Positions 11,763 to 22,679 of a DNA stretch of 64,000 nt are shown piece after piece; positions within the stretch are counted from its first letter, which is position 1; each line of letters begins with the position of its first letter. The notes under the pieces were generated by a model. It was given only the letters and a program-made list of their open reading frames with translations. It searched no databases and was not told the origin of the DNA. The stretch is from Welwitschia mirabilis. Taxonomy: Eukaryota; Gnetophyta; Gnetopsida; Welwitschiales. The DNA lies in contig JBOZIK010000001.1 in assembly GCA_051453625.1 (NCBI GenBank), forward strand, positions 107,284,941-107,348,940, written 5' to 3'. A program made the translations under genes and the position numbers.

Positions 11763-11918
11763 TGCAACATCTTGAGGCCATTTTTCTTTCTTTTTAATAA
11801 AAGTGTTAAATAGATTTTAGGATTTGAACAAAACTTACGAGCTTTCGTGCTTCATTTTTTATTATATTAATTTTGACTTTCATTTTTTTTCAGCTTTTTG
11901 TTTGGTTTTTTGTGTGTG

Positions 11919-12105
11919 TTGTCCCTTCTATCATCCCCATGAAAGTCAGGATGACAGTCTTTGTTTTTCATTTTATGATGTTAGTTTTCTGTTAGATTTC
12001 CAGTTTCTATTTTTATTTTGTATCCTTGTCAAGATTTCCAGTTTCTATTTTTATTTTGTATTCTTGTTATCCTCTCTATCATCTAGATGATAAGAAGAAC
12101 GACTA
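11919..12105. repeat. Two palindromes after the LARD-h ORF, with a 38-bp tandem duplication between
   Basis: Palindromes at 11,919-11,956 (TTGTCCC...AGGATGACAG) and 12,065-12,105 (TATCCTC...AAGAACGAC). Between them 11,996-12,033 is repeated as 12,034-12,071, a 38-bp direct tandem duplication that differs at few positions. Confidence 0.65.
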
Positions 12106-12163
12106 TTAGTCATTTTTAATTTTGGTTTTCTATTATTTTAAGAAAATACAGTCTGATGGCTTT

Positions 12164-12250
12164 GTTAATATTTCTAACTTGATCACTTAAGAATTTCAGA
12201 AAGTTAATGGGTAAATATTGAAAATATATGAGAAACTATTTAAGTTTTCT
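12164..12250 (+). pseudogene. Integrase C-terminal remnant, copy B
   Basis: The frame reads NISNLIT, stop, EFQKVNG, stop, ILKIYEKLF. It matches the clearer remnant at 1,750-1,912, including the VNGQ-like motif of Athila-type integrase tails. Both stops fall where the sister copies imply Gln codons. Confidence 0.5.
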
Positions 12251-13725
12251 CTTAGCTTTTTTCTTTGGAGGTCATCATGACATTACTTAATCATCTTTTA
12301 GACTTGACTTATGTATTTATTCCCATGACTAGTTTTTAGCTTGGGCATTTTACAGGTAAAATTGGATTCACTCAATTTTAAAACATTCAAATATCTATGA
12401 ACTTATATTTAAAGGAATATGCTTTATTTTTGATGTTTTTCTCAATGGTGAAAAAAATCTTAAATTGTTTAAAGGTGTTTTTTTTCCTGTCTTTATCTTA
12501 TGACTTCACTTTTGTCTTTTGGAGTGTTTGGTCATGTGGAATATCTTCATTGCAAAAAAAAAACAAAAAGGGTGAAATAAGGCCATGATGTTTTATTGAG
12601 ATATTTCAAAAACATGGTCACCATGATGTCCTACCGCAAGTACACTAGGGAAAATATTTCTTAGAGGAGCCTTTAGCAATATAATATGATGGCTGTGGTA
12701 GCTCCACTGGGATGTCAGTTGGCCATGATTCACGGGTTTTTACTTCTCTGATGGTGATTACAGTTCCCTCATCATGGAATTAAAATAATAAAAACTAAGA
12801 GGCTATGAAATCAGAGGTATCCCTGATGTCATCAGAGGCATTGCTTATTTCCTTGACTCTTAGTTCTTCTACATGATCATTTCATTTTTCGAGATTCTAG
12901 CGTTTTTTTGAGATGTTGGCAGGTGAGTTCATTTTTGAGCAATTCTTTGGTCTGATCATTAATTGTTTAAAGCATTTCTTTAGCGTCATCATAACCACTG
13001 CCTTATCGAATGAAATTTTTTATACATTATGTCCTACATTTTTAAAATCAAGTAATGTTATGAAGTCTTTCATGGGAGTCTGCCAGGTTAAAATTTCAAA
13101 TAGGTGGGCTATCTTTTGTTCATGTTATCTTGTGTTCATTCTTTTTGTTTTCTTTTGTGATTTGGTTAGTTATTTCAAAATTATTACTGTATTTTTTATT
13201 CTTTTTAGGACCTAAATGTTTTCCTTATTTAGTTTTTCAATAAAGAGTTAGTTTCTTGCTTCAATAGATTTGTGATTTTTAGGTTTTTTGAGTTGTAAAC
13301 ATTACTCTTAATTAATTTTTATGATGAAACATTTTTATTGTTCCCTCTTTTACTTGTCAGAATATTTTATCTATCTATAATTTTTAAATCTGATATTTCT
13401 TTACTTAGTTTTGCACTTCATTTATTAAGTTGTCCAAATTGAAAAACACCCATCATCTGCCTTCTCATTCCTATCCACTTTCTTTGCTTTATTATCCAAG
13501 ACAGGACGTATTTTTTCTCGGGGATTGGGATGGGGGGAGGGGGGAAGGGTAGGACCCATTTTCATGGCTCATTTTTATAAATTGTTGAGTTATTTTAGAG
13601 ATTTCATGATACATAATTTTAAAATTTTTCATACACATTATGCATTACATGTTATTTTACTCTGTGATGTGTTTTATGAGCCTATTTTAAAAATTTCTAG
13701 ATTGATTTTTTGTATCAAGACTAAC
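12251..13725 (+). other. LARD-h 3' non-coding region
   Basis: Shared with copy A (to 2,396) and with copy C (46,500-46,900, minus strand): blocks around 'catggtcaccatgatgtcc', 'gaggagcctttag' and 'gaggctatgaaatcagagg'. No convincing coding sequence; the small frames at 12,397-12,588 and 12,913-13,215 are Phe/Leu-rich and unsupported by the other copies. A G-run occurs at 13,528-13,548. Confidence 0.6.
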
Positions 13726-13745
13726 AAAGGCTAAGTGGGGGGCTA
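13726..13745 (+). other. Polypurine tract of LARD-h copy B
   Basis: AAAGGCTAAGTGGGGGGCTA directly precedes the TGTTACAC start of the 3' LTR. The matching site in copy C reads AAGGCTAAGTAGGAGGCTA on the minus strand at 44,935-44,953. Confidence 0.8.
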
Positions 13746-13980
13746 TGTTACACTATCAACTTGTGGTTTTTTAATGGGATTTTATGAGCTATTTTTTAGG
13801 ACATTTGCATAGGTTTAGGTGCAATTCTGAGGATTTTGAAGAACCAATAGAAAATCTTGGAAATGTGTTATTATTACCCAAATGTAATGCATTTAAGACA
13901 CATTCTAATGCATAGATCTTTGAAGGAAGATTATTGACAAAAATACTAGCTTCTTCTCATTAAAATGACTAAAGAAAACT

Positions 13981-14119
13981 ATCATCTCCTCTATTATCCC
14001 CATGATAGGTAGGATGATGACAACCTTTACTACTGAATCATCTATTGAGTTATCTCCTACATTACCTTTTGTAATGAGTTGTTATTCCCTGTGTCATTTA
14101 GATGACAATCAGGATGACA
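13981..14119. repeat. U3 palindromes, 3' LTR of LARD-h copy B
   Basis: Two palindromes, 13,981-14,020 (ATCATCTCC...GGATGATGAC with CCCC at the centre) and 14,081-14,119 (GTTATTCCC...AGGATGACAC with a TGTCAT...ATGACA inner pair). Both lie upstream of the TATA box. Confidence 0.7.
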
Positions 14120-14248
14120 CTGACATGTAACTGACTCTAATAGCCAACTCTTAACTGTTTCATCCATTTCTTTTATGTAAAGGTTTCTTTTATGTAAAAG
14201 AGCACGTTTTTGGAGTGCCTTCTTTTGTCATTTTCTATTATGTTTTGT

Positions 14249-14256
14249 TATAAATA
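14249..14256 (+). promoter_or_regulatory. Likely TATA box of LARD-h LTR
   Basis: TATAAATA, conserved at the equivalent position in the two LTRs of copy C (minus strand, 51,669-51,676 and 33,944-33,951). Confidence 0.55.
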
Positions 14257-14836
14257 AGTCCCCCTTCGAATCTCATCTTTATTTTCATTGCACTAGAAAT
14301 TCTTATGATAGGAGCTTGAAGGGTGGGAGATCCATCTCAAGTATTACAGAAAGATGTTCCCTTGGTGAAGGGCTGTGTATCCTCCATTGAGACTTAACTA
14401 TTTTATAACTTAGATGTTTAGTTTCTCTTTAATATAAACTCTATTTTTATGTTCACATATTAGATTGTTTAATGATCCTTATGGTTTATGTTGCCCTTAA
14501 TCTGGTGACAATTTCTTGGATGATATAGATCATCAAGAGTAGCCTTTGTTAAGACTGAAAGCAAGTAGTTTATTTTCATTTTGCATTGCATGTAGAGTAG
14601 TTTCATTTTGCATTTGCCTTGCATCTTTTATTTCTTGAATTATTATTTAGTTTTGATTATTTTATTTATTTGTTAAAAGCAATGTAAGTATTATCTCATA
14701 GTATTCAACAAGAATACGACATTCGGGTTAACTCCAGCTCATACTAGTATGTTGTATTATGTGAGAAATCTATTTTATTTTATAAATAATAGAATCCTTT
14801 TAAACATAAATGCTTACATAAATACACACTACAATA

Positions 14837-15520
14837 GCAACACTGAAATGTATGGGATGTATTACATAGCCAAAAAGGAATTCTTTTATAAGCAAAGGTT
14901 TCATAAGGATAGGTGAATCTATTTTTATGTTGGTTCTTATGGGTAATTTTAATTTAATTATATCCTGAATATCAATCCAAAAAGTAGTAAAATGGATGTA
15001 TTATAAGTTGATTTAAAATTTAATTAGAGAATGAAAGTAGGAAATGATCTTTTCTAGAGATATTGTTTAATTTTCTATAGTGTGTACATATTCTCTATTT
15101 GACTATATGTCTAGTGGGGATGAGTTTGTTATGCTCAATTGGAAATAGGATAACTCTAGAATTTTTTTGCCATAGTTTTAATTAAACTCATCCATTTACT
15201 ATCTAGGATAGGATAGATTATCCCATTATCTAAAAGTTTGATTACTTCCTTTTTTACTACCTCCTTTAGAATTAGGTTTATCCTACTTTAGGCTTTTATG
15301 GATGCATTTGCATTCTCTTTCAAGTAAATATGATGCACGTAAATACTAGGGTAAGTACTATTAATATTTGAAAGAGTCAATCATATTACTTTCTTATGCT
15401 TCCTTAAAAGGTTTAATAGCTTGGTTTCTTGAGATGAGGTCAAGGAAGAATTAATTAATATTAAAAAAATGGAATTTTCCTTTAAAGAAAGCATATTTAA
15501 GGTTATTTGGCAAAGGCTTA
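14837..15520 (-). pseudogene. Athila reverse transcriptase fragment
   Basis: On the minus strand: LKYAF at about 15,500, then SSSLTSSQETKLLNLLRKHK, a stretch ending VKKEVIKLLDNGIIYPILDS with KWMS after it, and further on KRSFPTF and IHPIHF. These correspond to the Athila RT start (LKYAYLG), the KLLDAGIIYPISDSKWVSP block, RKDHFPLPFID and NAPATF. The YxDD catalytic block lies beyond the break at 14,837 and is missing. Frames shift several times after 15,150. Confidence 0.8.
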
Positions 15521-15659
15521 AGTTTAAGGTTGGTTTCATTCCAAGTGATAGGGCATGATTTTTAAGAAAAGTTTAACATTTTTAGGAGAGTAAGAGGTGG
15601 ATCCTTGGTATTCTAAAAGGATTTCTATATTATCCACATGTTGTACCCCTTCATCACTT

Positions 15660-16030
15660 GATAGTGACTTCATGGAATTAAAAATGTTTAATTGTATGGT
15701 TATGTTACTGAAGGAGATTTTCATCAACCCATTTCTATAATTAATTAATGCATTTTAAGTGGCTAGGAAAGGTCTTCTTGCAATGATAGGTACTAATTGG
15801 TTTTATGTGTTTTCCATATCCAAAATTACAAAATTCACAAGAAAGTAACAACTATCAACCCTCATGATAATGCCCTATATAACTCTAAATAGTGTTTTTA
15901 TAGAATTATCAGCTAACTGAGTTAGATTTGTGTATTTTTAAGTCCTTTTAAGCCTAAATATTTGTAGGTTCCATAGGAAAAAATTTTACACTAGATTTAA
16001 AGTCTAATAAGGCTTAGTGAAATTGCTTAT
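15660..16030 (-). pseudogene. Athila retroviral-type aspartic protease, decayed
   Basis: Minus-strand peptides in order: DFKSSVKFF (the D-x-G-A-S active-site region, with Asp kept but Gly replaced by Lys), LADNSIKTLFRVI, FLVNFVILDMENT, RRPFLAT and NALINYRNGLMKISFSNITI. The GRPFLAT block and the 'NCRNGMMKLSFGNMTIELNIFN' type tail are diagnostic for Athila pol. The 63-codon open frame at 15,536-15,727 is the end of this region. The enzyme would have cut the gag-pol polyprotein. It is inactive here. Confidence 0.75.
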
Positions 16031-16869
16031 TTCTTATGGTAATTATAACTATATGAATCTAGGGTCTTTATACTAGGTGGAATTTGATTCCAAAGAGTTA
16101 CACATGTGAATTATGCTAAAAAGGCTTTGTTATTTATATCTATGTGTCTTTTCATAGTGCACATGTCTTTAAAGAAATTTTCATAGAAAGGTACCTACTT
16201 AATGAATTCTAGAAGAGGGATGTTTATCTTAACAGCTTTAGAAATCTCTAAAGCCTTTAATTGTTTTTTCGTGATGTTGTCCTTCCTAAACTATTGGGAA
16301 AATGGTAGGGGTTCTTTGTATATGGGTAAGGATTCTTCTATTATTTTATTCTTTTTCTTATTTTCTATGAGAATTGATTTTCCCTTGGTTTTATTTTTCA
16401 TAGGTGGATTTTCTAATTCTTTTTTGATCCTAAGGTAAATAAACATAGTTTCTTTTATGTATGTGTTCTACCCCTTCAGTAAACCTAATTCCCTTTACAT
16501 TTGGTTAAGCGCTTATGGGAAGTTTATCTATTTTTCTTTGGTTTAGGGTGGAAAGGATTTGGGTTTGTATTTTTTATAGTTATTAGAGGATTTATTCGAG
16601 GTTATTTAGTGATAAGGAATGTTGTTTTAACACTTATTCATAGTTGTGATTAAGTTGGACTTGGGTTTCCATGAATTTTGTTGCCTATTCCTCAAAAGGA
16701 ATAGATAAAGATGATTTCTAGTAATTTGATGTAAAGGAATGAGAGGATGATAAAGAAAATGAGTTTTTTAATTAGTTAATTACTATATGAAGTATCCTAT
16801 TTCTAAAAAATGTTAGGATGGTTTCTCCACCTAGGGTTGTATGTGTTTAAGTAGAGATCATCCTTCTAA
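16031..16869 (-). other. Athila gag-pol linker, decayed
   Basis: Lies between gag and protease of the minus-strand Athila element. No clear motif. The plus-strand frame at 16,202-16,438 is a chance shadow. Confidence 0.4.
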
Positions 16870-17650
16870 CTTTATCATTGGTGCCCTACCATATTTACTT
16901 ATTCATTTATAGTATTTTAAAACAAGGGGATGGAGGGACACTCAACTATTTCATGGGTATCAATATGGCAAATTAAGTATTTTGGTTTAGTGATTGAGGG
17001 TAACGATGAGGATGAGGTAGTTGGAAATTCTAGTTTTTCTTGCTAACTCATCTATCCTATTATTAACCTCAAAATGTTTAGGTATCTTAAATATGCTTGT
17101 TGAACTAATAGGATGATAGAATCTAGATGCTTCTATAGTCTTATTTCAATTTTTCAAACTTTCAGCTATGCTTTCTAAATATTTTCAAACTTTTTTTAAA
17201 GGCATGCTAATGAAATTTCCCCTACTTATTATTTCTACAAATTACCTATTACTTATGGATAACCCATTATAGAAGAAATTTATCTCCCTTCTTGGTTCAA
17301 ATTCATGTTATGGTATCTTTGTAATAAGTCCTTGAATTATGTTAAAGCTTGGGAAAATATCTCATGATCTTTTTATTGGTAGTTCATTTTTCCTTTCTTA
17401 AGACATTCTTTTTATGATTAGGGATAAAGTTTGATATGAAGGCCTTACTTAGATCAAACCAAGTTCTAATGGATAAGGCCTTAAGGATGTAAAGTAAAGA
17501 TTTCACCTTATCCTTTTAGAAAAATAGGAATAAGATAAAGTTTAGTGGCATTAAATGTGTTTGAATATTATGGAACACTTGATAAAACACACTAAATTTC
17601 CTTAAGGTGAAGGTATGGTTCATCGAATTCTAGGCAATGAAAGCGATGAA
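16870..17650 (-). pseudogene. Athila gag with damaged CCHC knuckle
   Basis: The minus-strand peptide contains FLFF-KDKVKSLLYIL, SIRTWFDLSKAFISNF and NHKKNVLRK, the Retrotrans_gag core (FPFSLKDKAKxWL, SI.TWxxLxxAFLxKFFP). Near 16,940-16,985 it has ICHIDTHEIVECPS, a CCHC knuckle whose first Cys has become Tyr. The protein would form the virus-like particle. The homologous segment in Athila element 2 is at 54,900-55,100. Numerous stops. Confidence 0.75.
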
Positions 17651-18743
17651 CAAGTTAGATAGTAGAATATTTGAACTCTAATCTATGGTTTATGAATGCC
17701 TGTACTATATAATAAGGTGTTGCTAAGCATTGTGATTGGAGGTATTTGCAAAGAGTTTCACTTAGGTTAATTAGTATTAGATATAATGGCTTATTGTTTA
17801 GTCATCTCTTAGGCAGGGTTTATTAGTTCTTAGTTAGATAATGCTTCATTAAGTAAGGTGTTTGGATTTTATTATTGAGATAAGGAATCTTATTGATTGT
17901 TATTTGAGTTATCTTAGAAGGTAAAGGCTTATTTCCTTTAGGAATTGTCCTGGTATTGGTTTTTTTTATGTGCTTCTTAAATTAATATAGGGATCCATAT
18001 TATTTAAGGAATTCCTAAGTAATGTTCTAGATTTGTCATGGATTTAAGGCATGCAAAAATAAGTTAAATAAGTTTTTATCTAGTTACATAAGATTTTTGA
18101 CAAAGCCTATAACATAGAGAGGTTTATGGTTTTTATTAGATGGTTTTATAAAATTCATAGGTTTTTTCAAGTAGGAAAGGTAATGACATCAGTTAAGGAA
18201 TGTGATGACGCTAGTCTGCCTATGAGTTATAGACTTATAAAATTCATAGTTATCTATAAATGCCTTATGGAACATTTAGCATATTGGGATCATAGAGAGA
18301 TAAGATATAAATGACAAATGTGAATACATATGAAACCTAACTTAATGAAATTGTGATACTTTTAATGTTCAAAGATGTGAACAAAAAGTAATCTGAATTA
18401 CAAAAGCACAAAAAGTAAAGAAAAACTTTCAATGTGAGCTAAATTTTTATTTGTTTTTCATAAGAAACTTGTAAAACACATTGTTATACCTACACACAAA
18501 AACAAGTTAGAGTATATATTATTAAAATAAAGAAAAAAAGAAAAAAAATTAAAACTAGGATACTTCAGGTGTCATTGAAATAAGTAGTGCCAACCACTAT
18601 AAAACACACAAAAGAAAAGAAAAAGAGGATCAATTTGGGTATCACTAAAGTGAACCAATACCTACCACTAGAAAAATAAAAACTAACTATAAAACTTCAA
18701 GAAAGAAAATTTGGTTCTCGCCTAAGCTACTATCATGTTATTA
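17651..18743 (-). other. Athila 5' leader
   Basis: Minus-strand leader between primer site and gag, with repeats of 'gtgatacc'/'ttggttc' type shared with the leaders at 31,190-31,400 and 53,220-53,560. No coding sequence supported. Confidence 0.5.
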
Positions 18744-18761
18744 TCCCTAACAATGGTGTCA
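18744..18761 (-). other. Primer-binding site, tRNA-Asp type (Athila 3)
   Basis: Minus strand TGACACCATTGTTAGGGA; every difference from TGGCGCCGTTGCCGGGGA is a transition. Confidence 0.75.
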
Positions 18762-18769
18762 AAATCTAT

Positions 18770-20117
18770 TCATTTCATATAATGAAGTGGATTTAATTAA
18801 GTTGGGACTTAGTATCATGGTTTTCACAGGGATATCTGGGATAGTATTTTAGAATTACACCTCCTCTTACCTTTTGCAAGTTATAAATTTATGAAAAGAA
18901 AAAAGAAAGAGTTTAGATTTTTGTTTTTGAAACTTCGTAGGAAAAATGGGAAGTAAGCAAGCTCTAAGTGTTCACCAAATTCATCCTTAAGAAAGTTCTC
19001 ACACAACCATATGATGCAGTTATCCTGAAATAAACTTTTGATTATTCAGTGTAATAGCTTAGGTCATGGTGATGTAATCTCATTCATCATATGTTTTAAT
19101 GAATTAAAAAGTTAATGTTCATTTACATCCTAATAATAATAGTAAAAGTTATGAATGCATAATGCATAAAATGTGTGAAATTTCTACAATGTAAGATAAT
19201 TAACTACTCAAACTTACTTTGTTAACCAAATAAAACTTGATAATTGCATTACTACTTAAGCATTCCTAGTATAAAGTAAATTGTGACTAATAATTAAAAG
19301 AAAGTAACTTCCTTAGTATTGAATTATAAAAATAAGGAACATTACATTAGAGATCAAAGAAAGTAAAAAGGACTTTTTAGACTATTCTCAAAAGAAAGCT
19401 TACTCCCCAAGAAGTGCTTAGAAGGACATCACAACCTAATGATTCAAAGTTATATTCTTCTTCAAAATGAAGGATATTACAATGAAGGGATCAAGGTTTT
19501 TTTATAGTCAAATATGGGGGTAAGGAATAGTTAGAAGCCTTTGGCTTATAGCATTAGATGAGTAGTTACAAAATGATGGAATTAGATAGGGTATTTTGTC
19601 ATCTAGTTTTTTAGGTAGAGATACTTTTGATGTATCTAACACTTGGCTCTTGGATGCTACTGCTTCTTCTAACTATTGTCATTACCATGTCTTCATCATC
19701 ATCCCATTTAGTAATGTTACATGTATTAATATGTCTAACTATTATTTCCATGATATATCACTAAAAGTGGAAGTTATTTCTAAGGTGAAATTTGATCAAG
19801 CCCATAACTTCATTCAATTTAAACTTACATGATAAGTTAAGAACATTAGAATGGAGGTGGTTTATGTAGAAATACTGATGGCATCAAGTAACCTGAGTGG
19901 AGCCATAGACATTTTAGCCTAGATTATCATCAATTTTTAAGTATTTCCTTCAAACATGATAATTAACTTGAAAATTTCATGGGTAAATAGTAAGTTCATA
20001 ATTATTATGGAAATTCATAGAATACATTTTTTTATAAAATCAATTATATTAATATCTTTCATAAAGATAAATTGATCAATTAACTTGATTAGAATGTCAA
20101 TTTTTTACATGTTAATA
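18770..20117 (-). repeat. 5' LTR of Athila element 3 (minus strand)
   Basis: Starts TATTAACATG at 20,117 (family start TGTTAACATG) and ends just before the primer site. It shares the family's blocks with the LTRs at 5,894, 29,708 and 32,761, including a TATAAAAA box at 19,499-19,506 followed by 'ccttgatcccttcattg'. About 1.35 kb. Confidence 0.8.
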
Positions 20118-20879
20118 GTGGTTGATATTTTTGAAATGTATGAATCATTCATTAAGTTAAAGATAAGAAGCATTTCTCAATGCTTACATTTTCTTCAATT
20201 ATTCTCCTATATAGCTTCCTTAAAAAGTAATTAAATTCATATTAAAAAAGAGCCATAACTAAAGTATCATCTTATTACTTATGAAGGAAAGAAGAATAAA
20301 TTTAAAGAGCCTATTTAGGACTTAGTTCTTAGTTCCTATTTTTTTTTATCATAATAAAATGACTAAGAACTCTACACAATAAGATTTTTATTCAGTTTTT
20401 GAATCACTAAGATAAACATGATCTATGTTCTTTGATGATTCTACTAATATACAAGGATGAAAACCTAGTGAATTTCTACAATCTCTAAATGAATGTTGCA
20501 TTTGAAGAGCTTTCGTCTTATACTTCCATCCTTCAAATAATGTCATATAATATAAGCCCTTTGTTTAGGCTTTGAAGTACTTTCCATCATGGTAATAAAG
20601 GTCCACATTCTTAGGGACTTTGAGTTTGTAATTAATCAATTTAAGTAAAATTATTATATTCATAACACACTTTGAAAGCATATAAAGAAAGAGTTTTAAA
20701 TATCTTAGATTAATTCAATGAGTGGATCCTCTTTCAAATTTATAAAGAGAAAACATTACTAGCTGATAAAACATTGATACTTTAACCACTACGGGAGTAA
20801 AATATATGAGCCAATAGTCAAAGGACTTTAAATCATCCATTTTCCATAGAGATTAGTTCTTGATAATGTATCTTAAGAT
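20118..20879. other. Unassigned sequence before gypsy pol
   Basis: No motif recognised. It may be decayed upstream sequence of the element whose pol begins after about 20,880. Confidence 0.35.
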
Positions 20880-22500
20880 TCTTATAAGATTAAGAAGAAT
20901 TTGAGAAGCAGATGATTGATGAAGATTAAGATTTAAAAAAGGATGGAAATTTCATTAAGGATGGAGTTTTACAACTATAAAGTAATAGCATCCCAATTGA
21001 TTTTATATAGTTAAAAATGTTATTTGATATAAAGGTGGATTTTCCTTTTTGAACAAAGTGCACTAATGAAGAAATAAATGAAGTAAACTTAGAATTACCT
21101 CATGAATCCAATCTCATCAAGACAAAAAGAGTACTTCTACTCCTAGAAAAGTAGGCTATCATTTCTCTTTACTAGAAATTTAAAGATTTTTTTGAATGAT
21201 CATATGAAGATTTAAAGGGGTTTAATTCAAGCATATTTTCTCACATTTTTCCATTTAAGGAAGTTACTAAGTATCTTAATCAAAGATAGTAGAGGGTTAA
21301 TCTAATATTATATGCATTAATTAAAAAGAAGGTAGATAAACTATTATATATAGGTATCATCTATCTAGTAGGACACATCACTTAGATGATCAACTTAGTC
21401 CTAGTTAGAAAGATCAGTGGATAAAGTTCATCTCTATAAAGATTTTTGGAATTTTAACAAAGATTCTATTAAGGTTAACTACTACATTCCATCTATTGAT
21501 GAGATTCTTAAGAAGATAGTTAGTTCAAAAGATGTTTTCTTTTTTAGATGGTTTTTTCAATTACAATCATATTTATGTATCTACTTTTAATCAAATCAAG
21601 ACAACCTTCACTACCACATGGGGTACATACACTTATAACAAGATGCCTTTTGGTTTGAATAGTATTGAATATACCTTTTAGAGATCTATGAAACACAGAT
21701 TTGTAAGACCCATTAGAAGGTGTATAGTTGTTTATTTGGATGATATTATAGTCTACTCAAAAAAACATATGAATAATGTTGTAGATCTAAAGATGATGTT
21801 CCTCTATTTTAAAATGTACAAATTTTCCCTTGGCCCAAAGAAGAAAATCATCATGTGTTTCTTTGGTAATTTTTTAAGATATCCTATATAATATTATAAA
21901 AAGGGTATAGATTTAGAATGATTCTAAGTCATTTAGAAGATCTTATTATCTAGCGTCCTTAAGGATATTCATTTATTCTGATGAATTATCATCTTTATGA
22001 GAAGGTTTATTCTTGGTTTTGTAGAAATAATAGCATTCATCATGCTAATTTTAAAGAAAAATGCATTTTTTCTATGATCTCTTAAAGACAAAAAAGTATT
22101 TAAGTTGATGAAAAAAGTAGTGGTTGCTTCCCCATATTTGATGAATCTAGAGTTTACAAATGAATTTTTCATTTATTTTTATTCGTATTGTATCAAAGTA
22201 ATAATAACTTAAACTATAGAATATTTGGAGAGTAGGCATGATGAATTCCCTATTTCATGCATGAGTGAAAGGTCTAGATATGTAGAAATATCCTATCATT
22301 ATTTACAAAATAAATCCTCTACTTTAATTAAGAAATTTAAGAGGTTCTAACTTTACATTTTGTAAGTCAAGGTATAGGGGTGGTTATAGAACTAATAGTT
22401 AAATCTCTTTTGGAGAAGTAGGATTTAAATATAAGAAGAATTAAGTGAATATTAAAGTTTCAAGAATATGAAATTTATTTTTCCCCTCAAAGTCAACTAA
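20880..22500 (+). pseudogene. Ty3/gypsy reverse transcriptase and RNase H region, decayed
   Basis: Plus-strand peptides in order: YEDLKGFNSSIFSHIFPFKE (about 21,195), RVNLIL-ALIKKKVDKLLYIGIIY, LVRKISG, TTFTTTWGTYTYNKMPFG at about 21,602 and YLDDIIVYSKKH at 21,732-21,767. The last is the catalytic YxDD block, intact locally in the 67-codon frame 21,688-21,891. Then come FILGFVEIIAF and LKKNAFF (connection), followed by decayed RNase H. The SYEDxxG opening suggests the Tat side of plant gypsy elements. Stops and frameshifts are everywhere, so it is inactive. Confidence 0.8.
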
Positions 22501-22679
22501 AAAAATGAATTTAGCTAGAAACATGCTAGCACCACAATCTGAGAAAGCTCAGGTACCTGAGAGATTTTTTTAATTTTCAATGTATCCATTAGATTATTAA
22601 GAAATTCATGATATACTTATGAAATGAAATTCTTTTAGAAAATATTCTATTTCATTTATAAGAGCCTTTAAAGCTTGAG

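Larger units (their letters stand above)
7937..14836 (+). mobile_element. LARD-h copy B, full-length non-autonomous LTR retrotransposon
   Basis: A 6.9-kb element with two LTRs (7,937-9,003 and 13,746-14,836), a tRNA-Asp type primer site 3 nt after the 5' LTR, and a polypurine tract directly before the 3' LTR. Inside are three palindromes, a long decayed ORF of unknown function, two more palindromes, and a remnant of the integrase C-terminus. Gag, protease, RT and RNase H are missing, so it must have moved with proteins from a relative. The primer site and integrase tail point to an Athila-type parent. The flanking 5-mers gccat and gcaac agree at 3 of 5 positions, so a target duplication is only weakly supported. 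The right flank is Athila RT sequence on the minus strand. Confidence 0.85.
13746..14836 (+). repeat. 3' LTR of LARD-h copy B
   Basis: From TGTTACACTA to CTACAATA (the terminal CA has become TA), 1,091 bp. U3 carries palindromes at 13,981-14,020 and 14,081-14,119. TATAAATA at 14,249-14,256 is the likely TATA box, about 130 bp after the second palindrome. The same TATAAATA octamer occurs in both LTRs of the inverted copy C. Confidence 0.85.
14837..20117 (-). mobile_element. Athila element 3 (minus strand), 5' LTR to RT
   Basis: On the minus strand this reads LTR (20,117 to 18,770), primer site (18,761-18,744), leader, gag (17,650-16,870), protease (16,030-15,660) and the first part of RT (15,520-14,837). 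It then stops abruptly at the LARD-h copy B LTR. This order is that of Athila-type Ty3/gypsy. All frames are heavily mutated. The rest of RT, RNase H, integrase and the 3' LTR are not visible in this window. Confidence 0.85.

Noticed and set aside
8172-14119. CRISPR array
   Set aside because: The palindromes are spaced irregularly by tens to thousands of bases without unique equal-length spacers, and this is a plant nuclear sequence.
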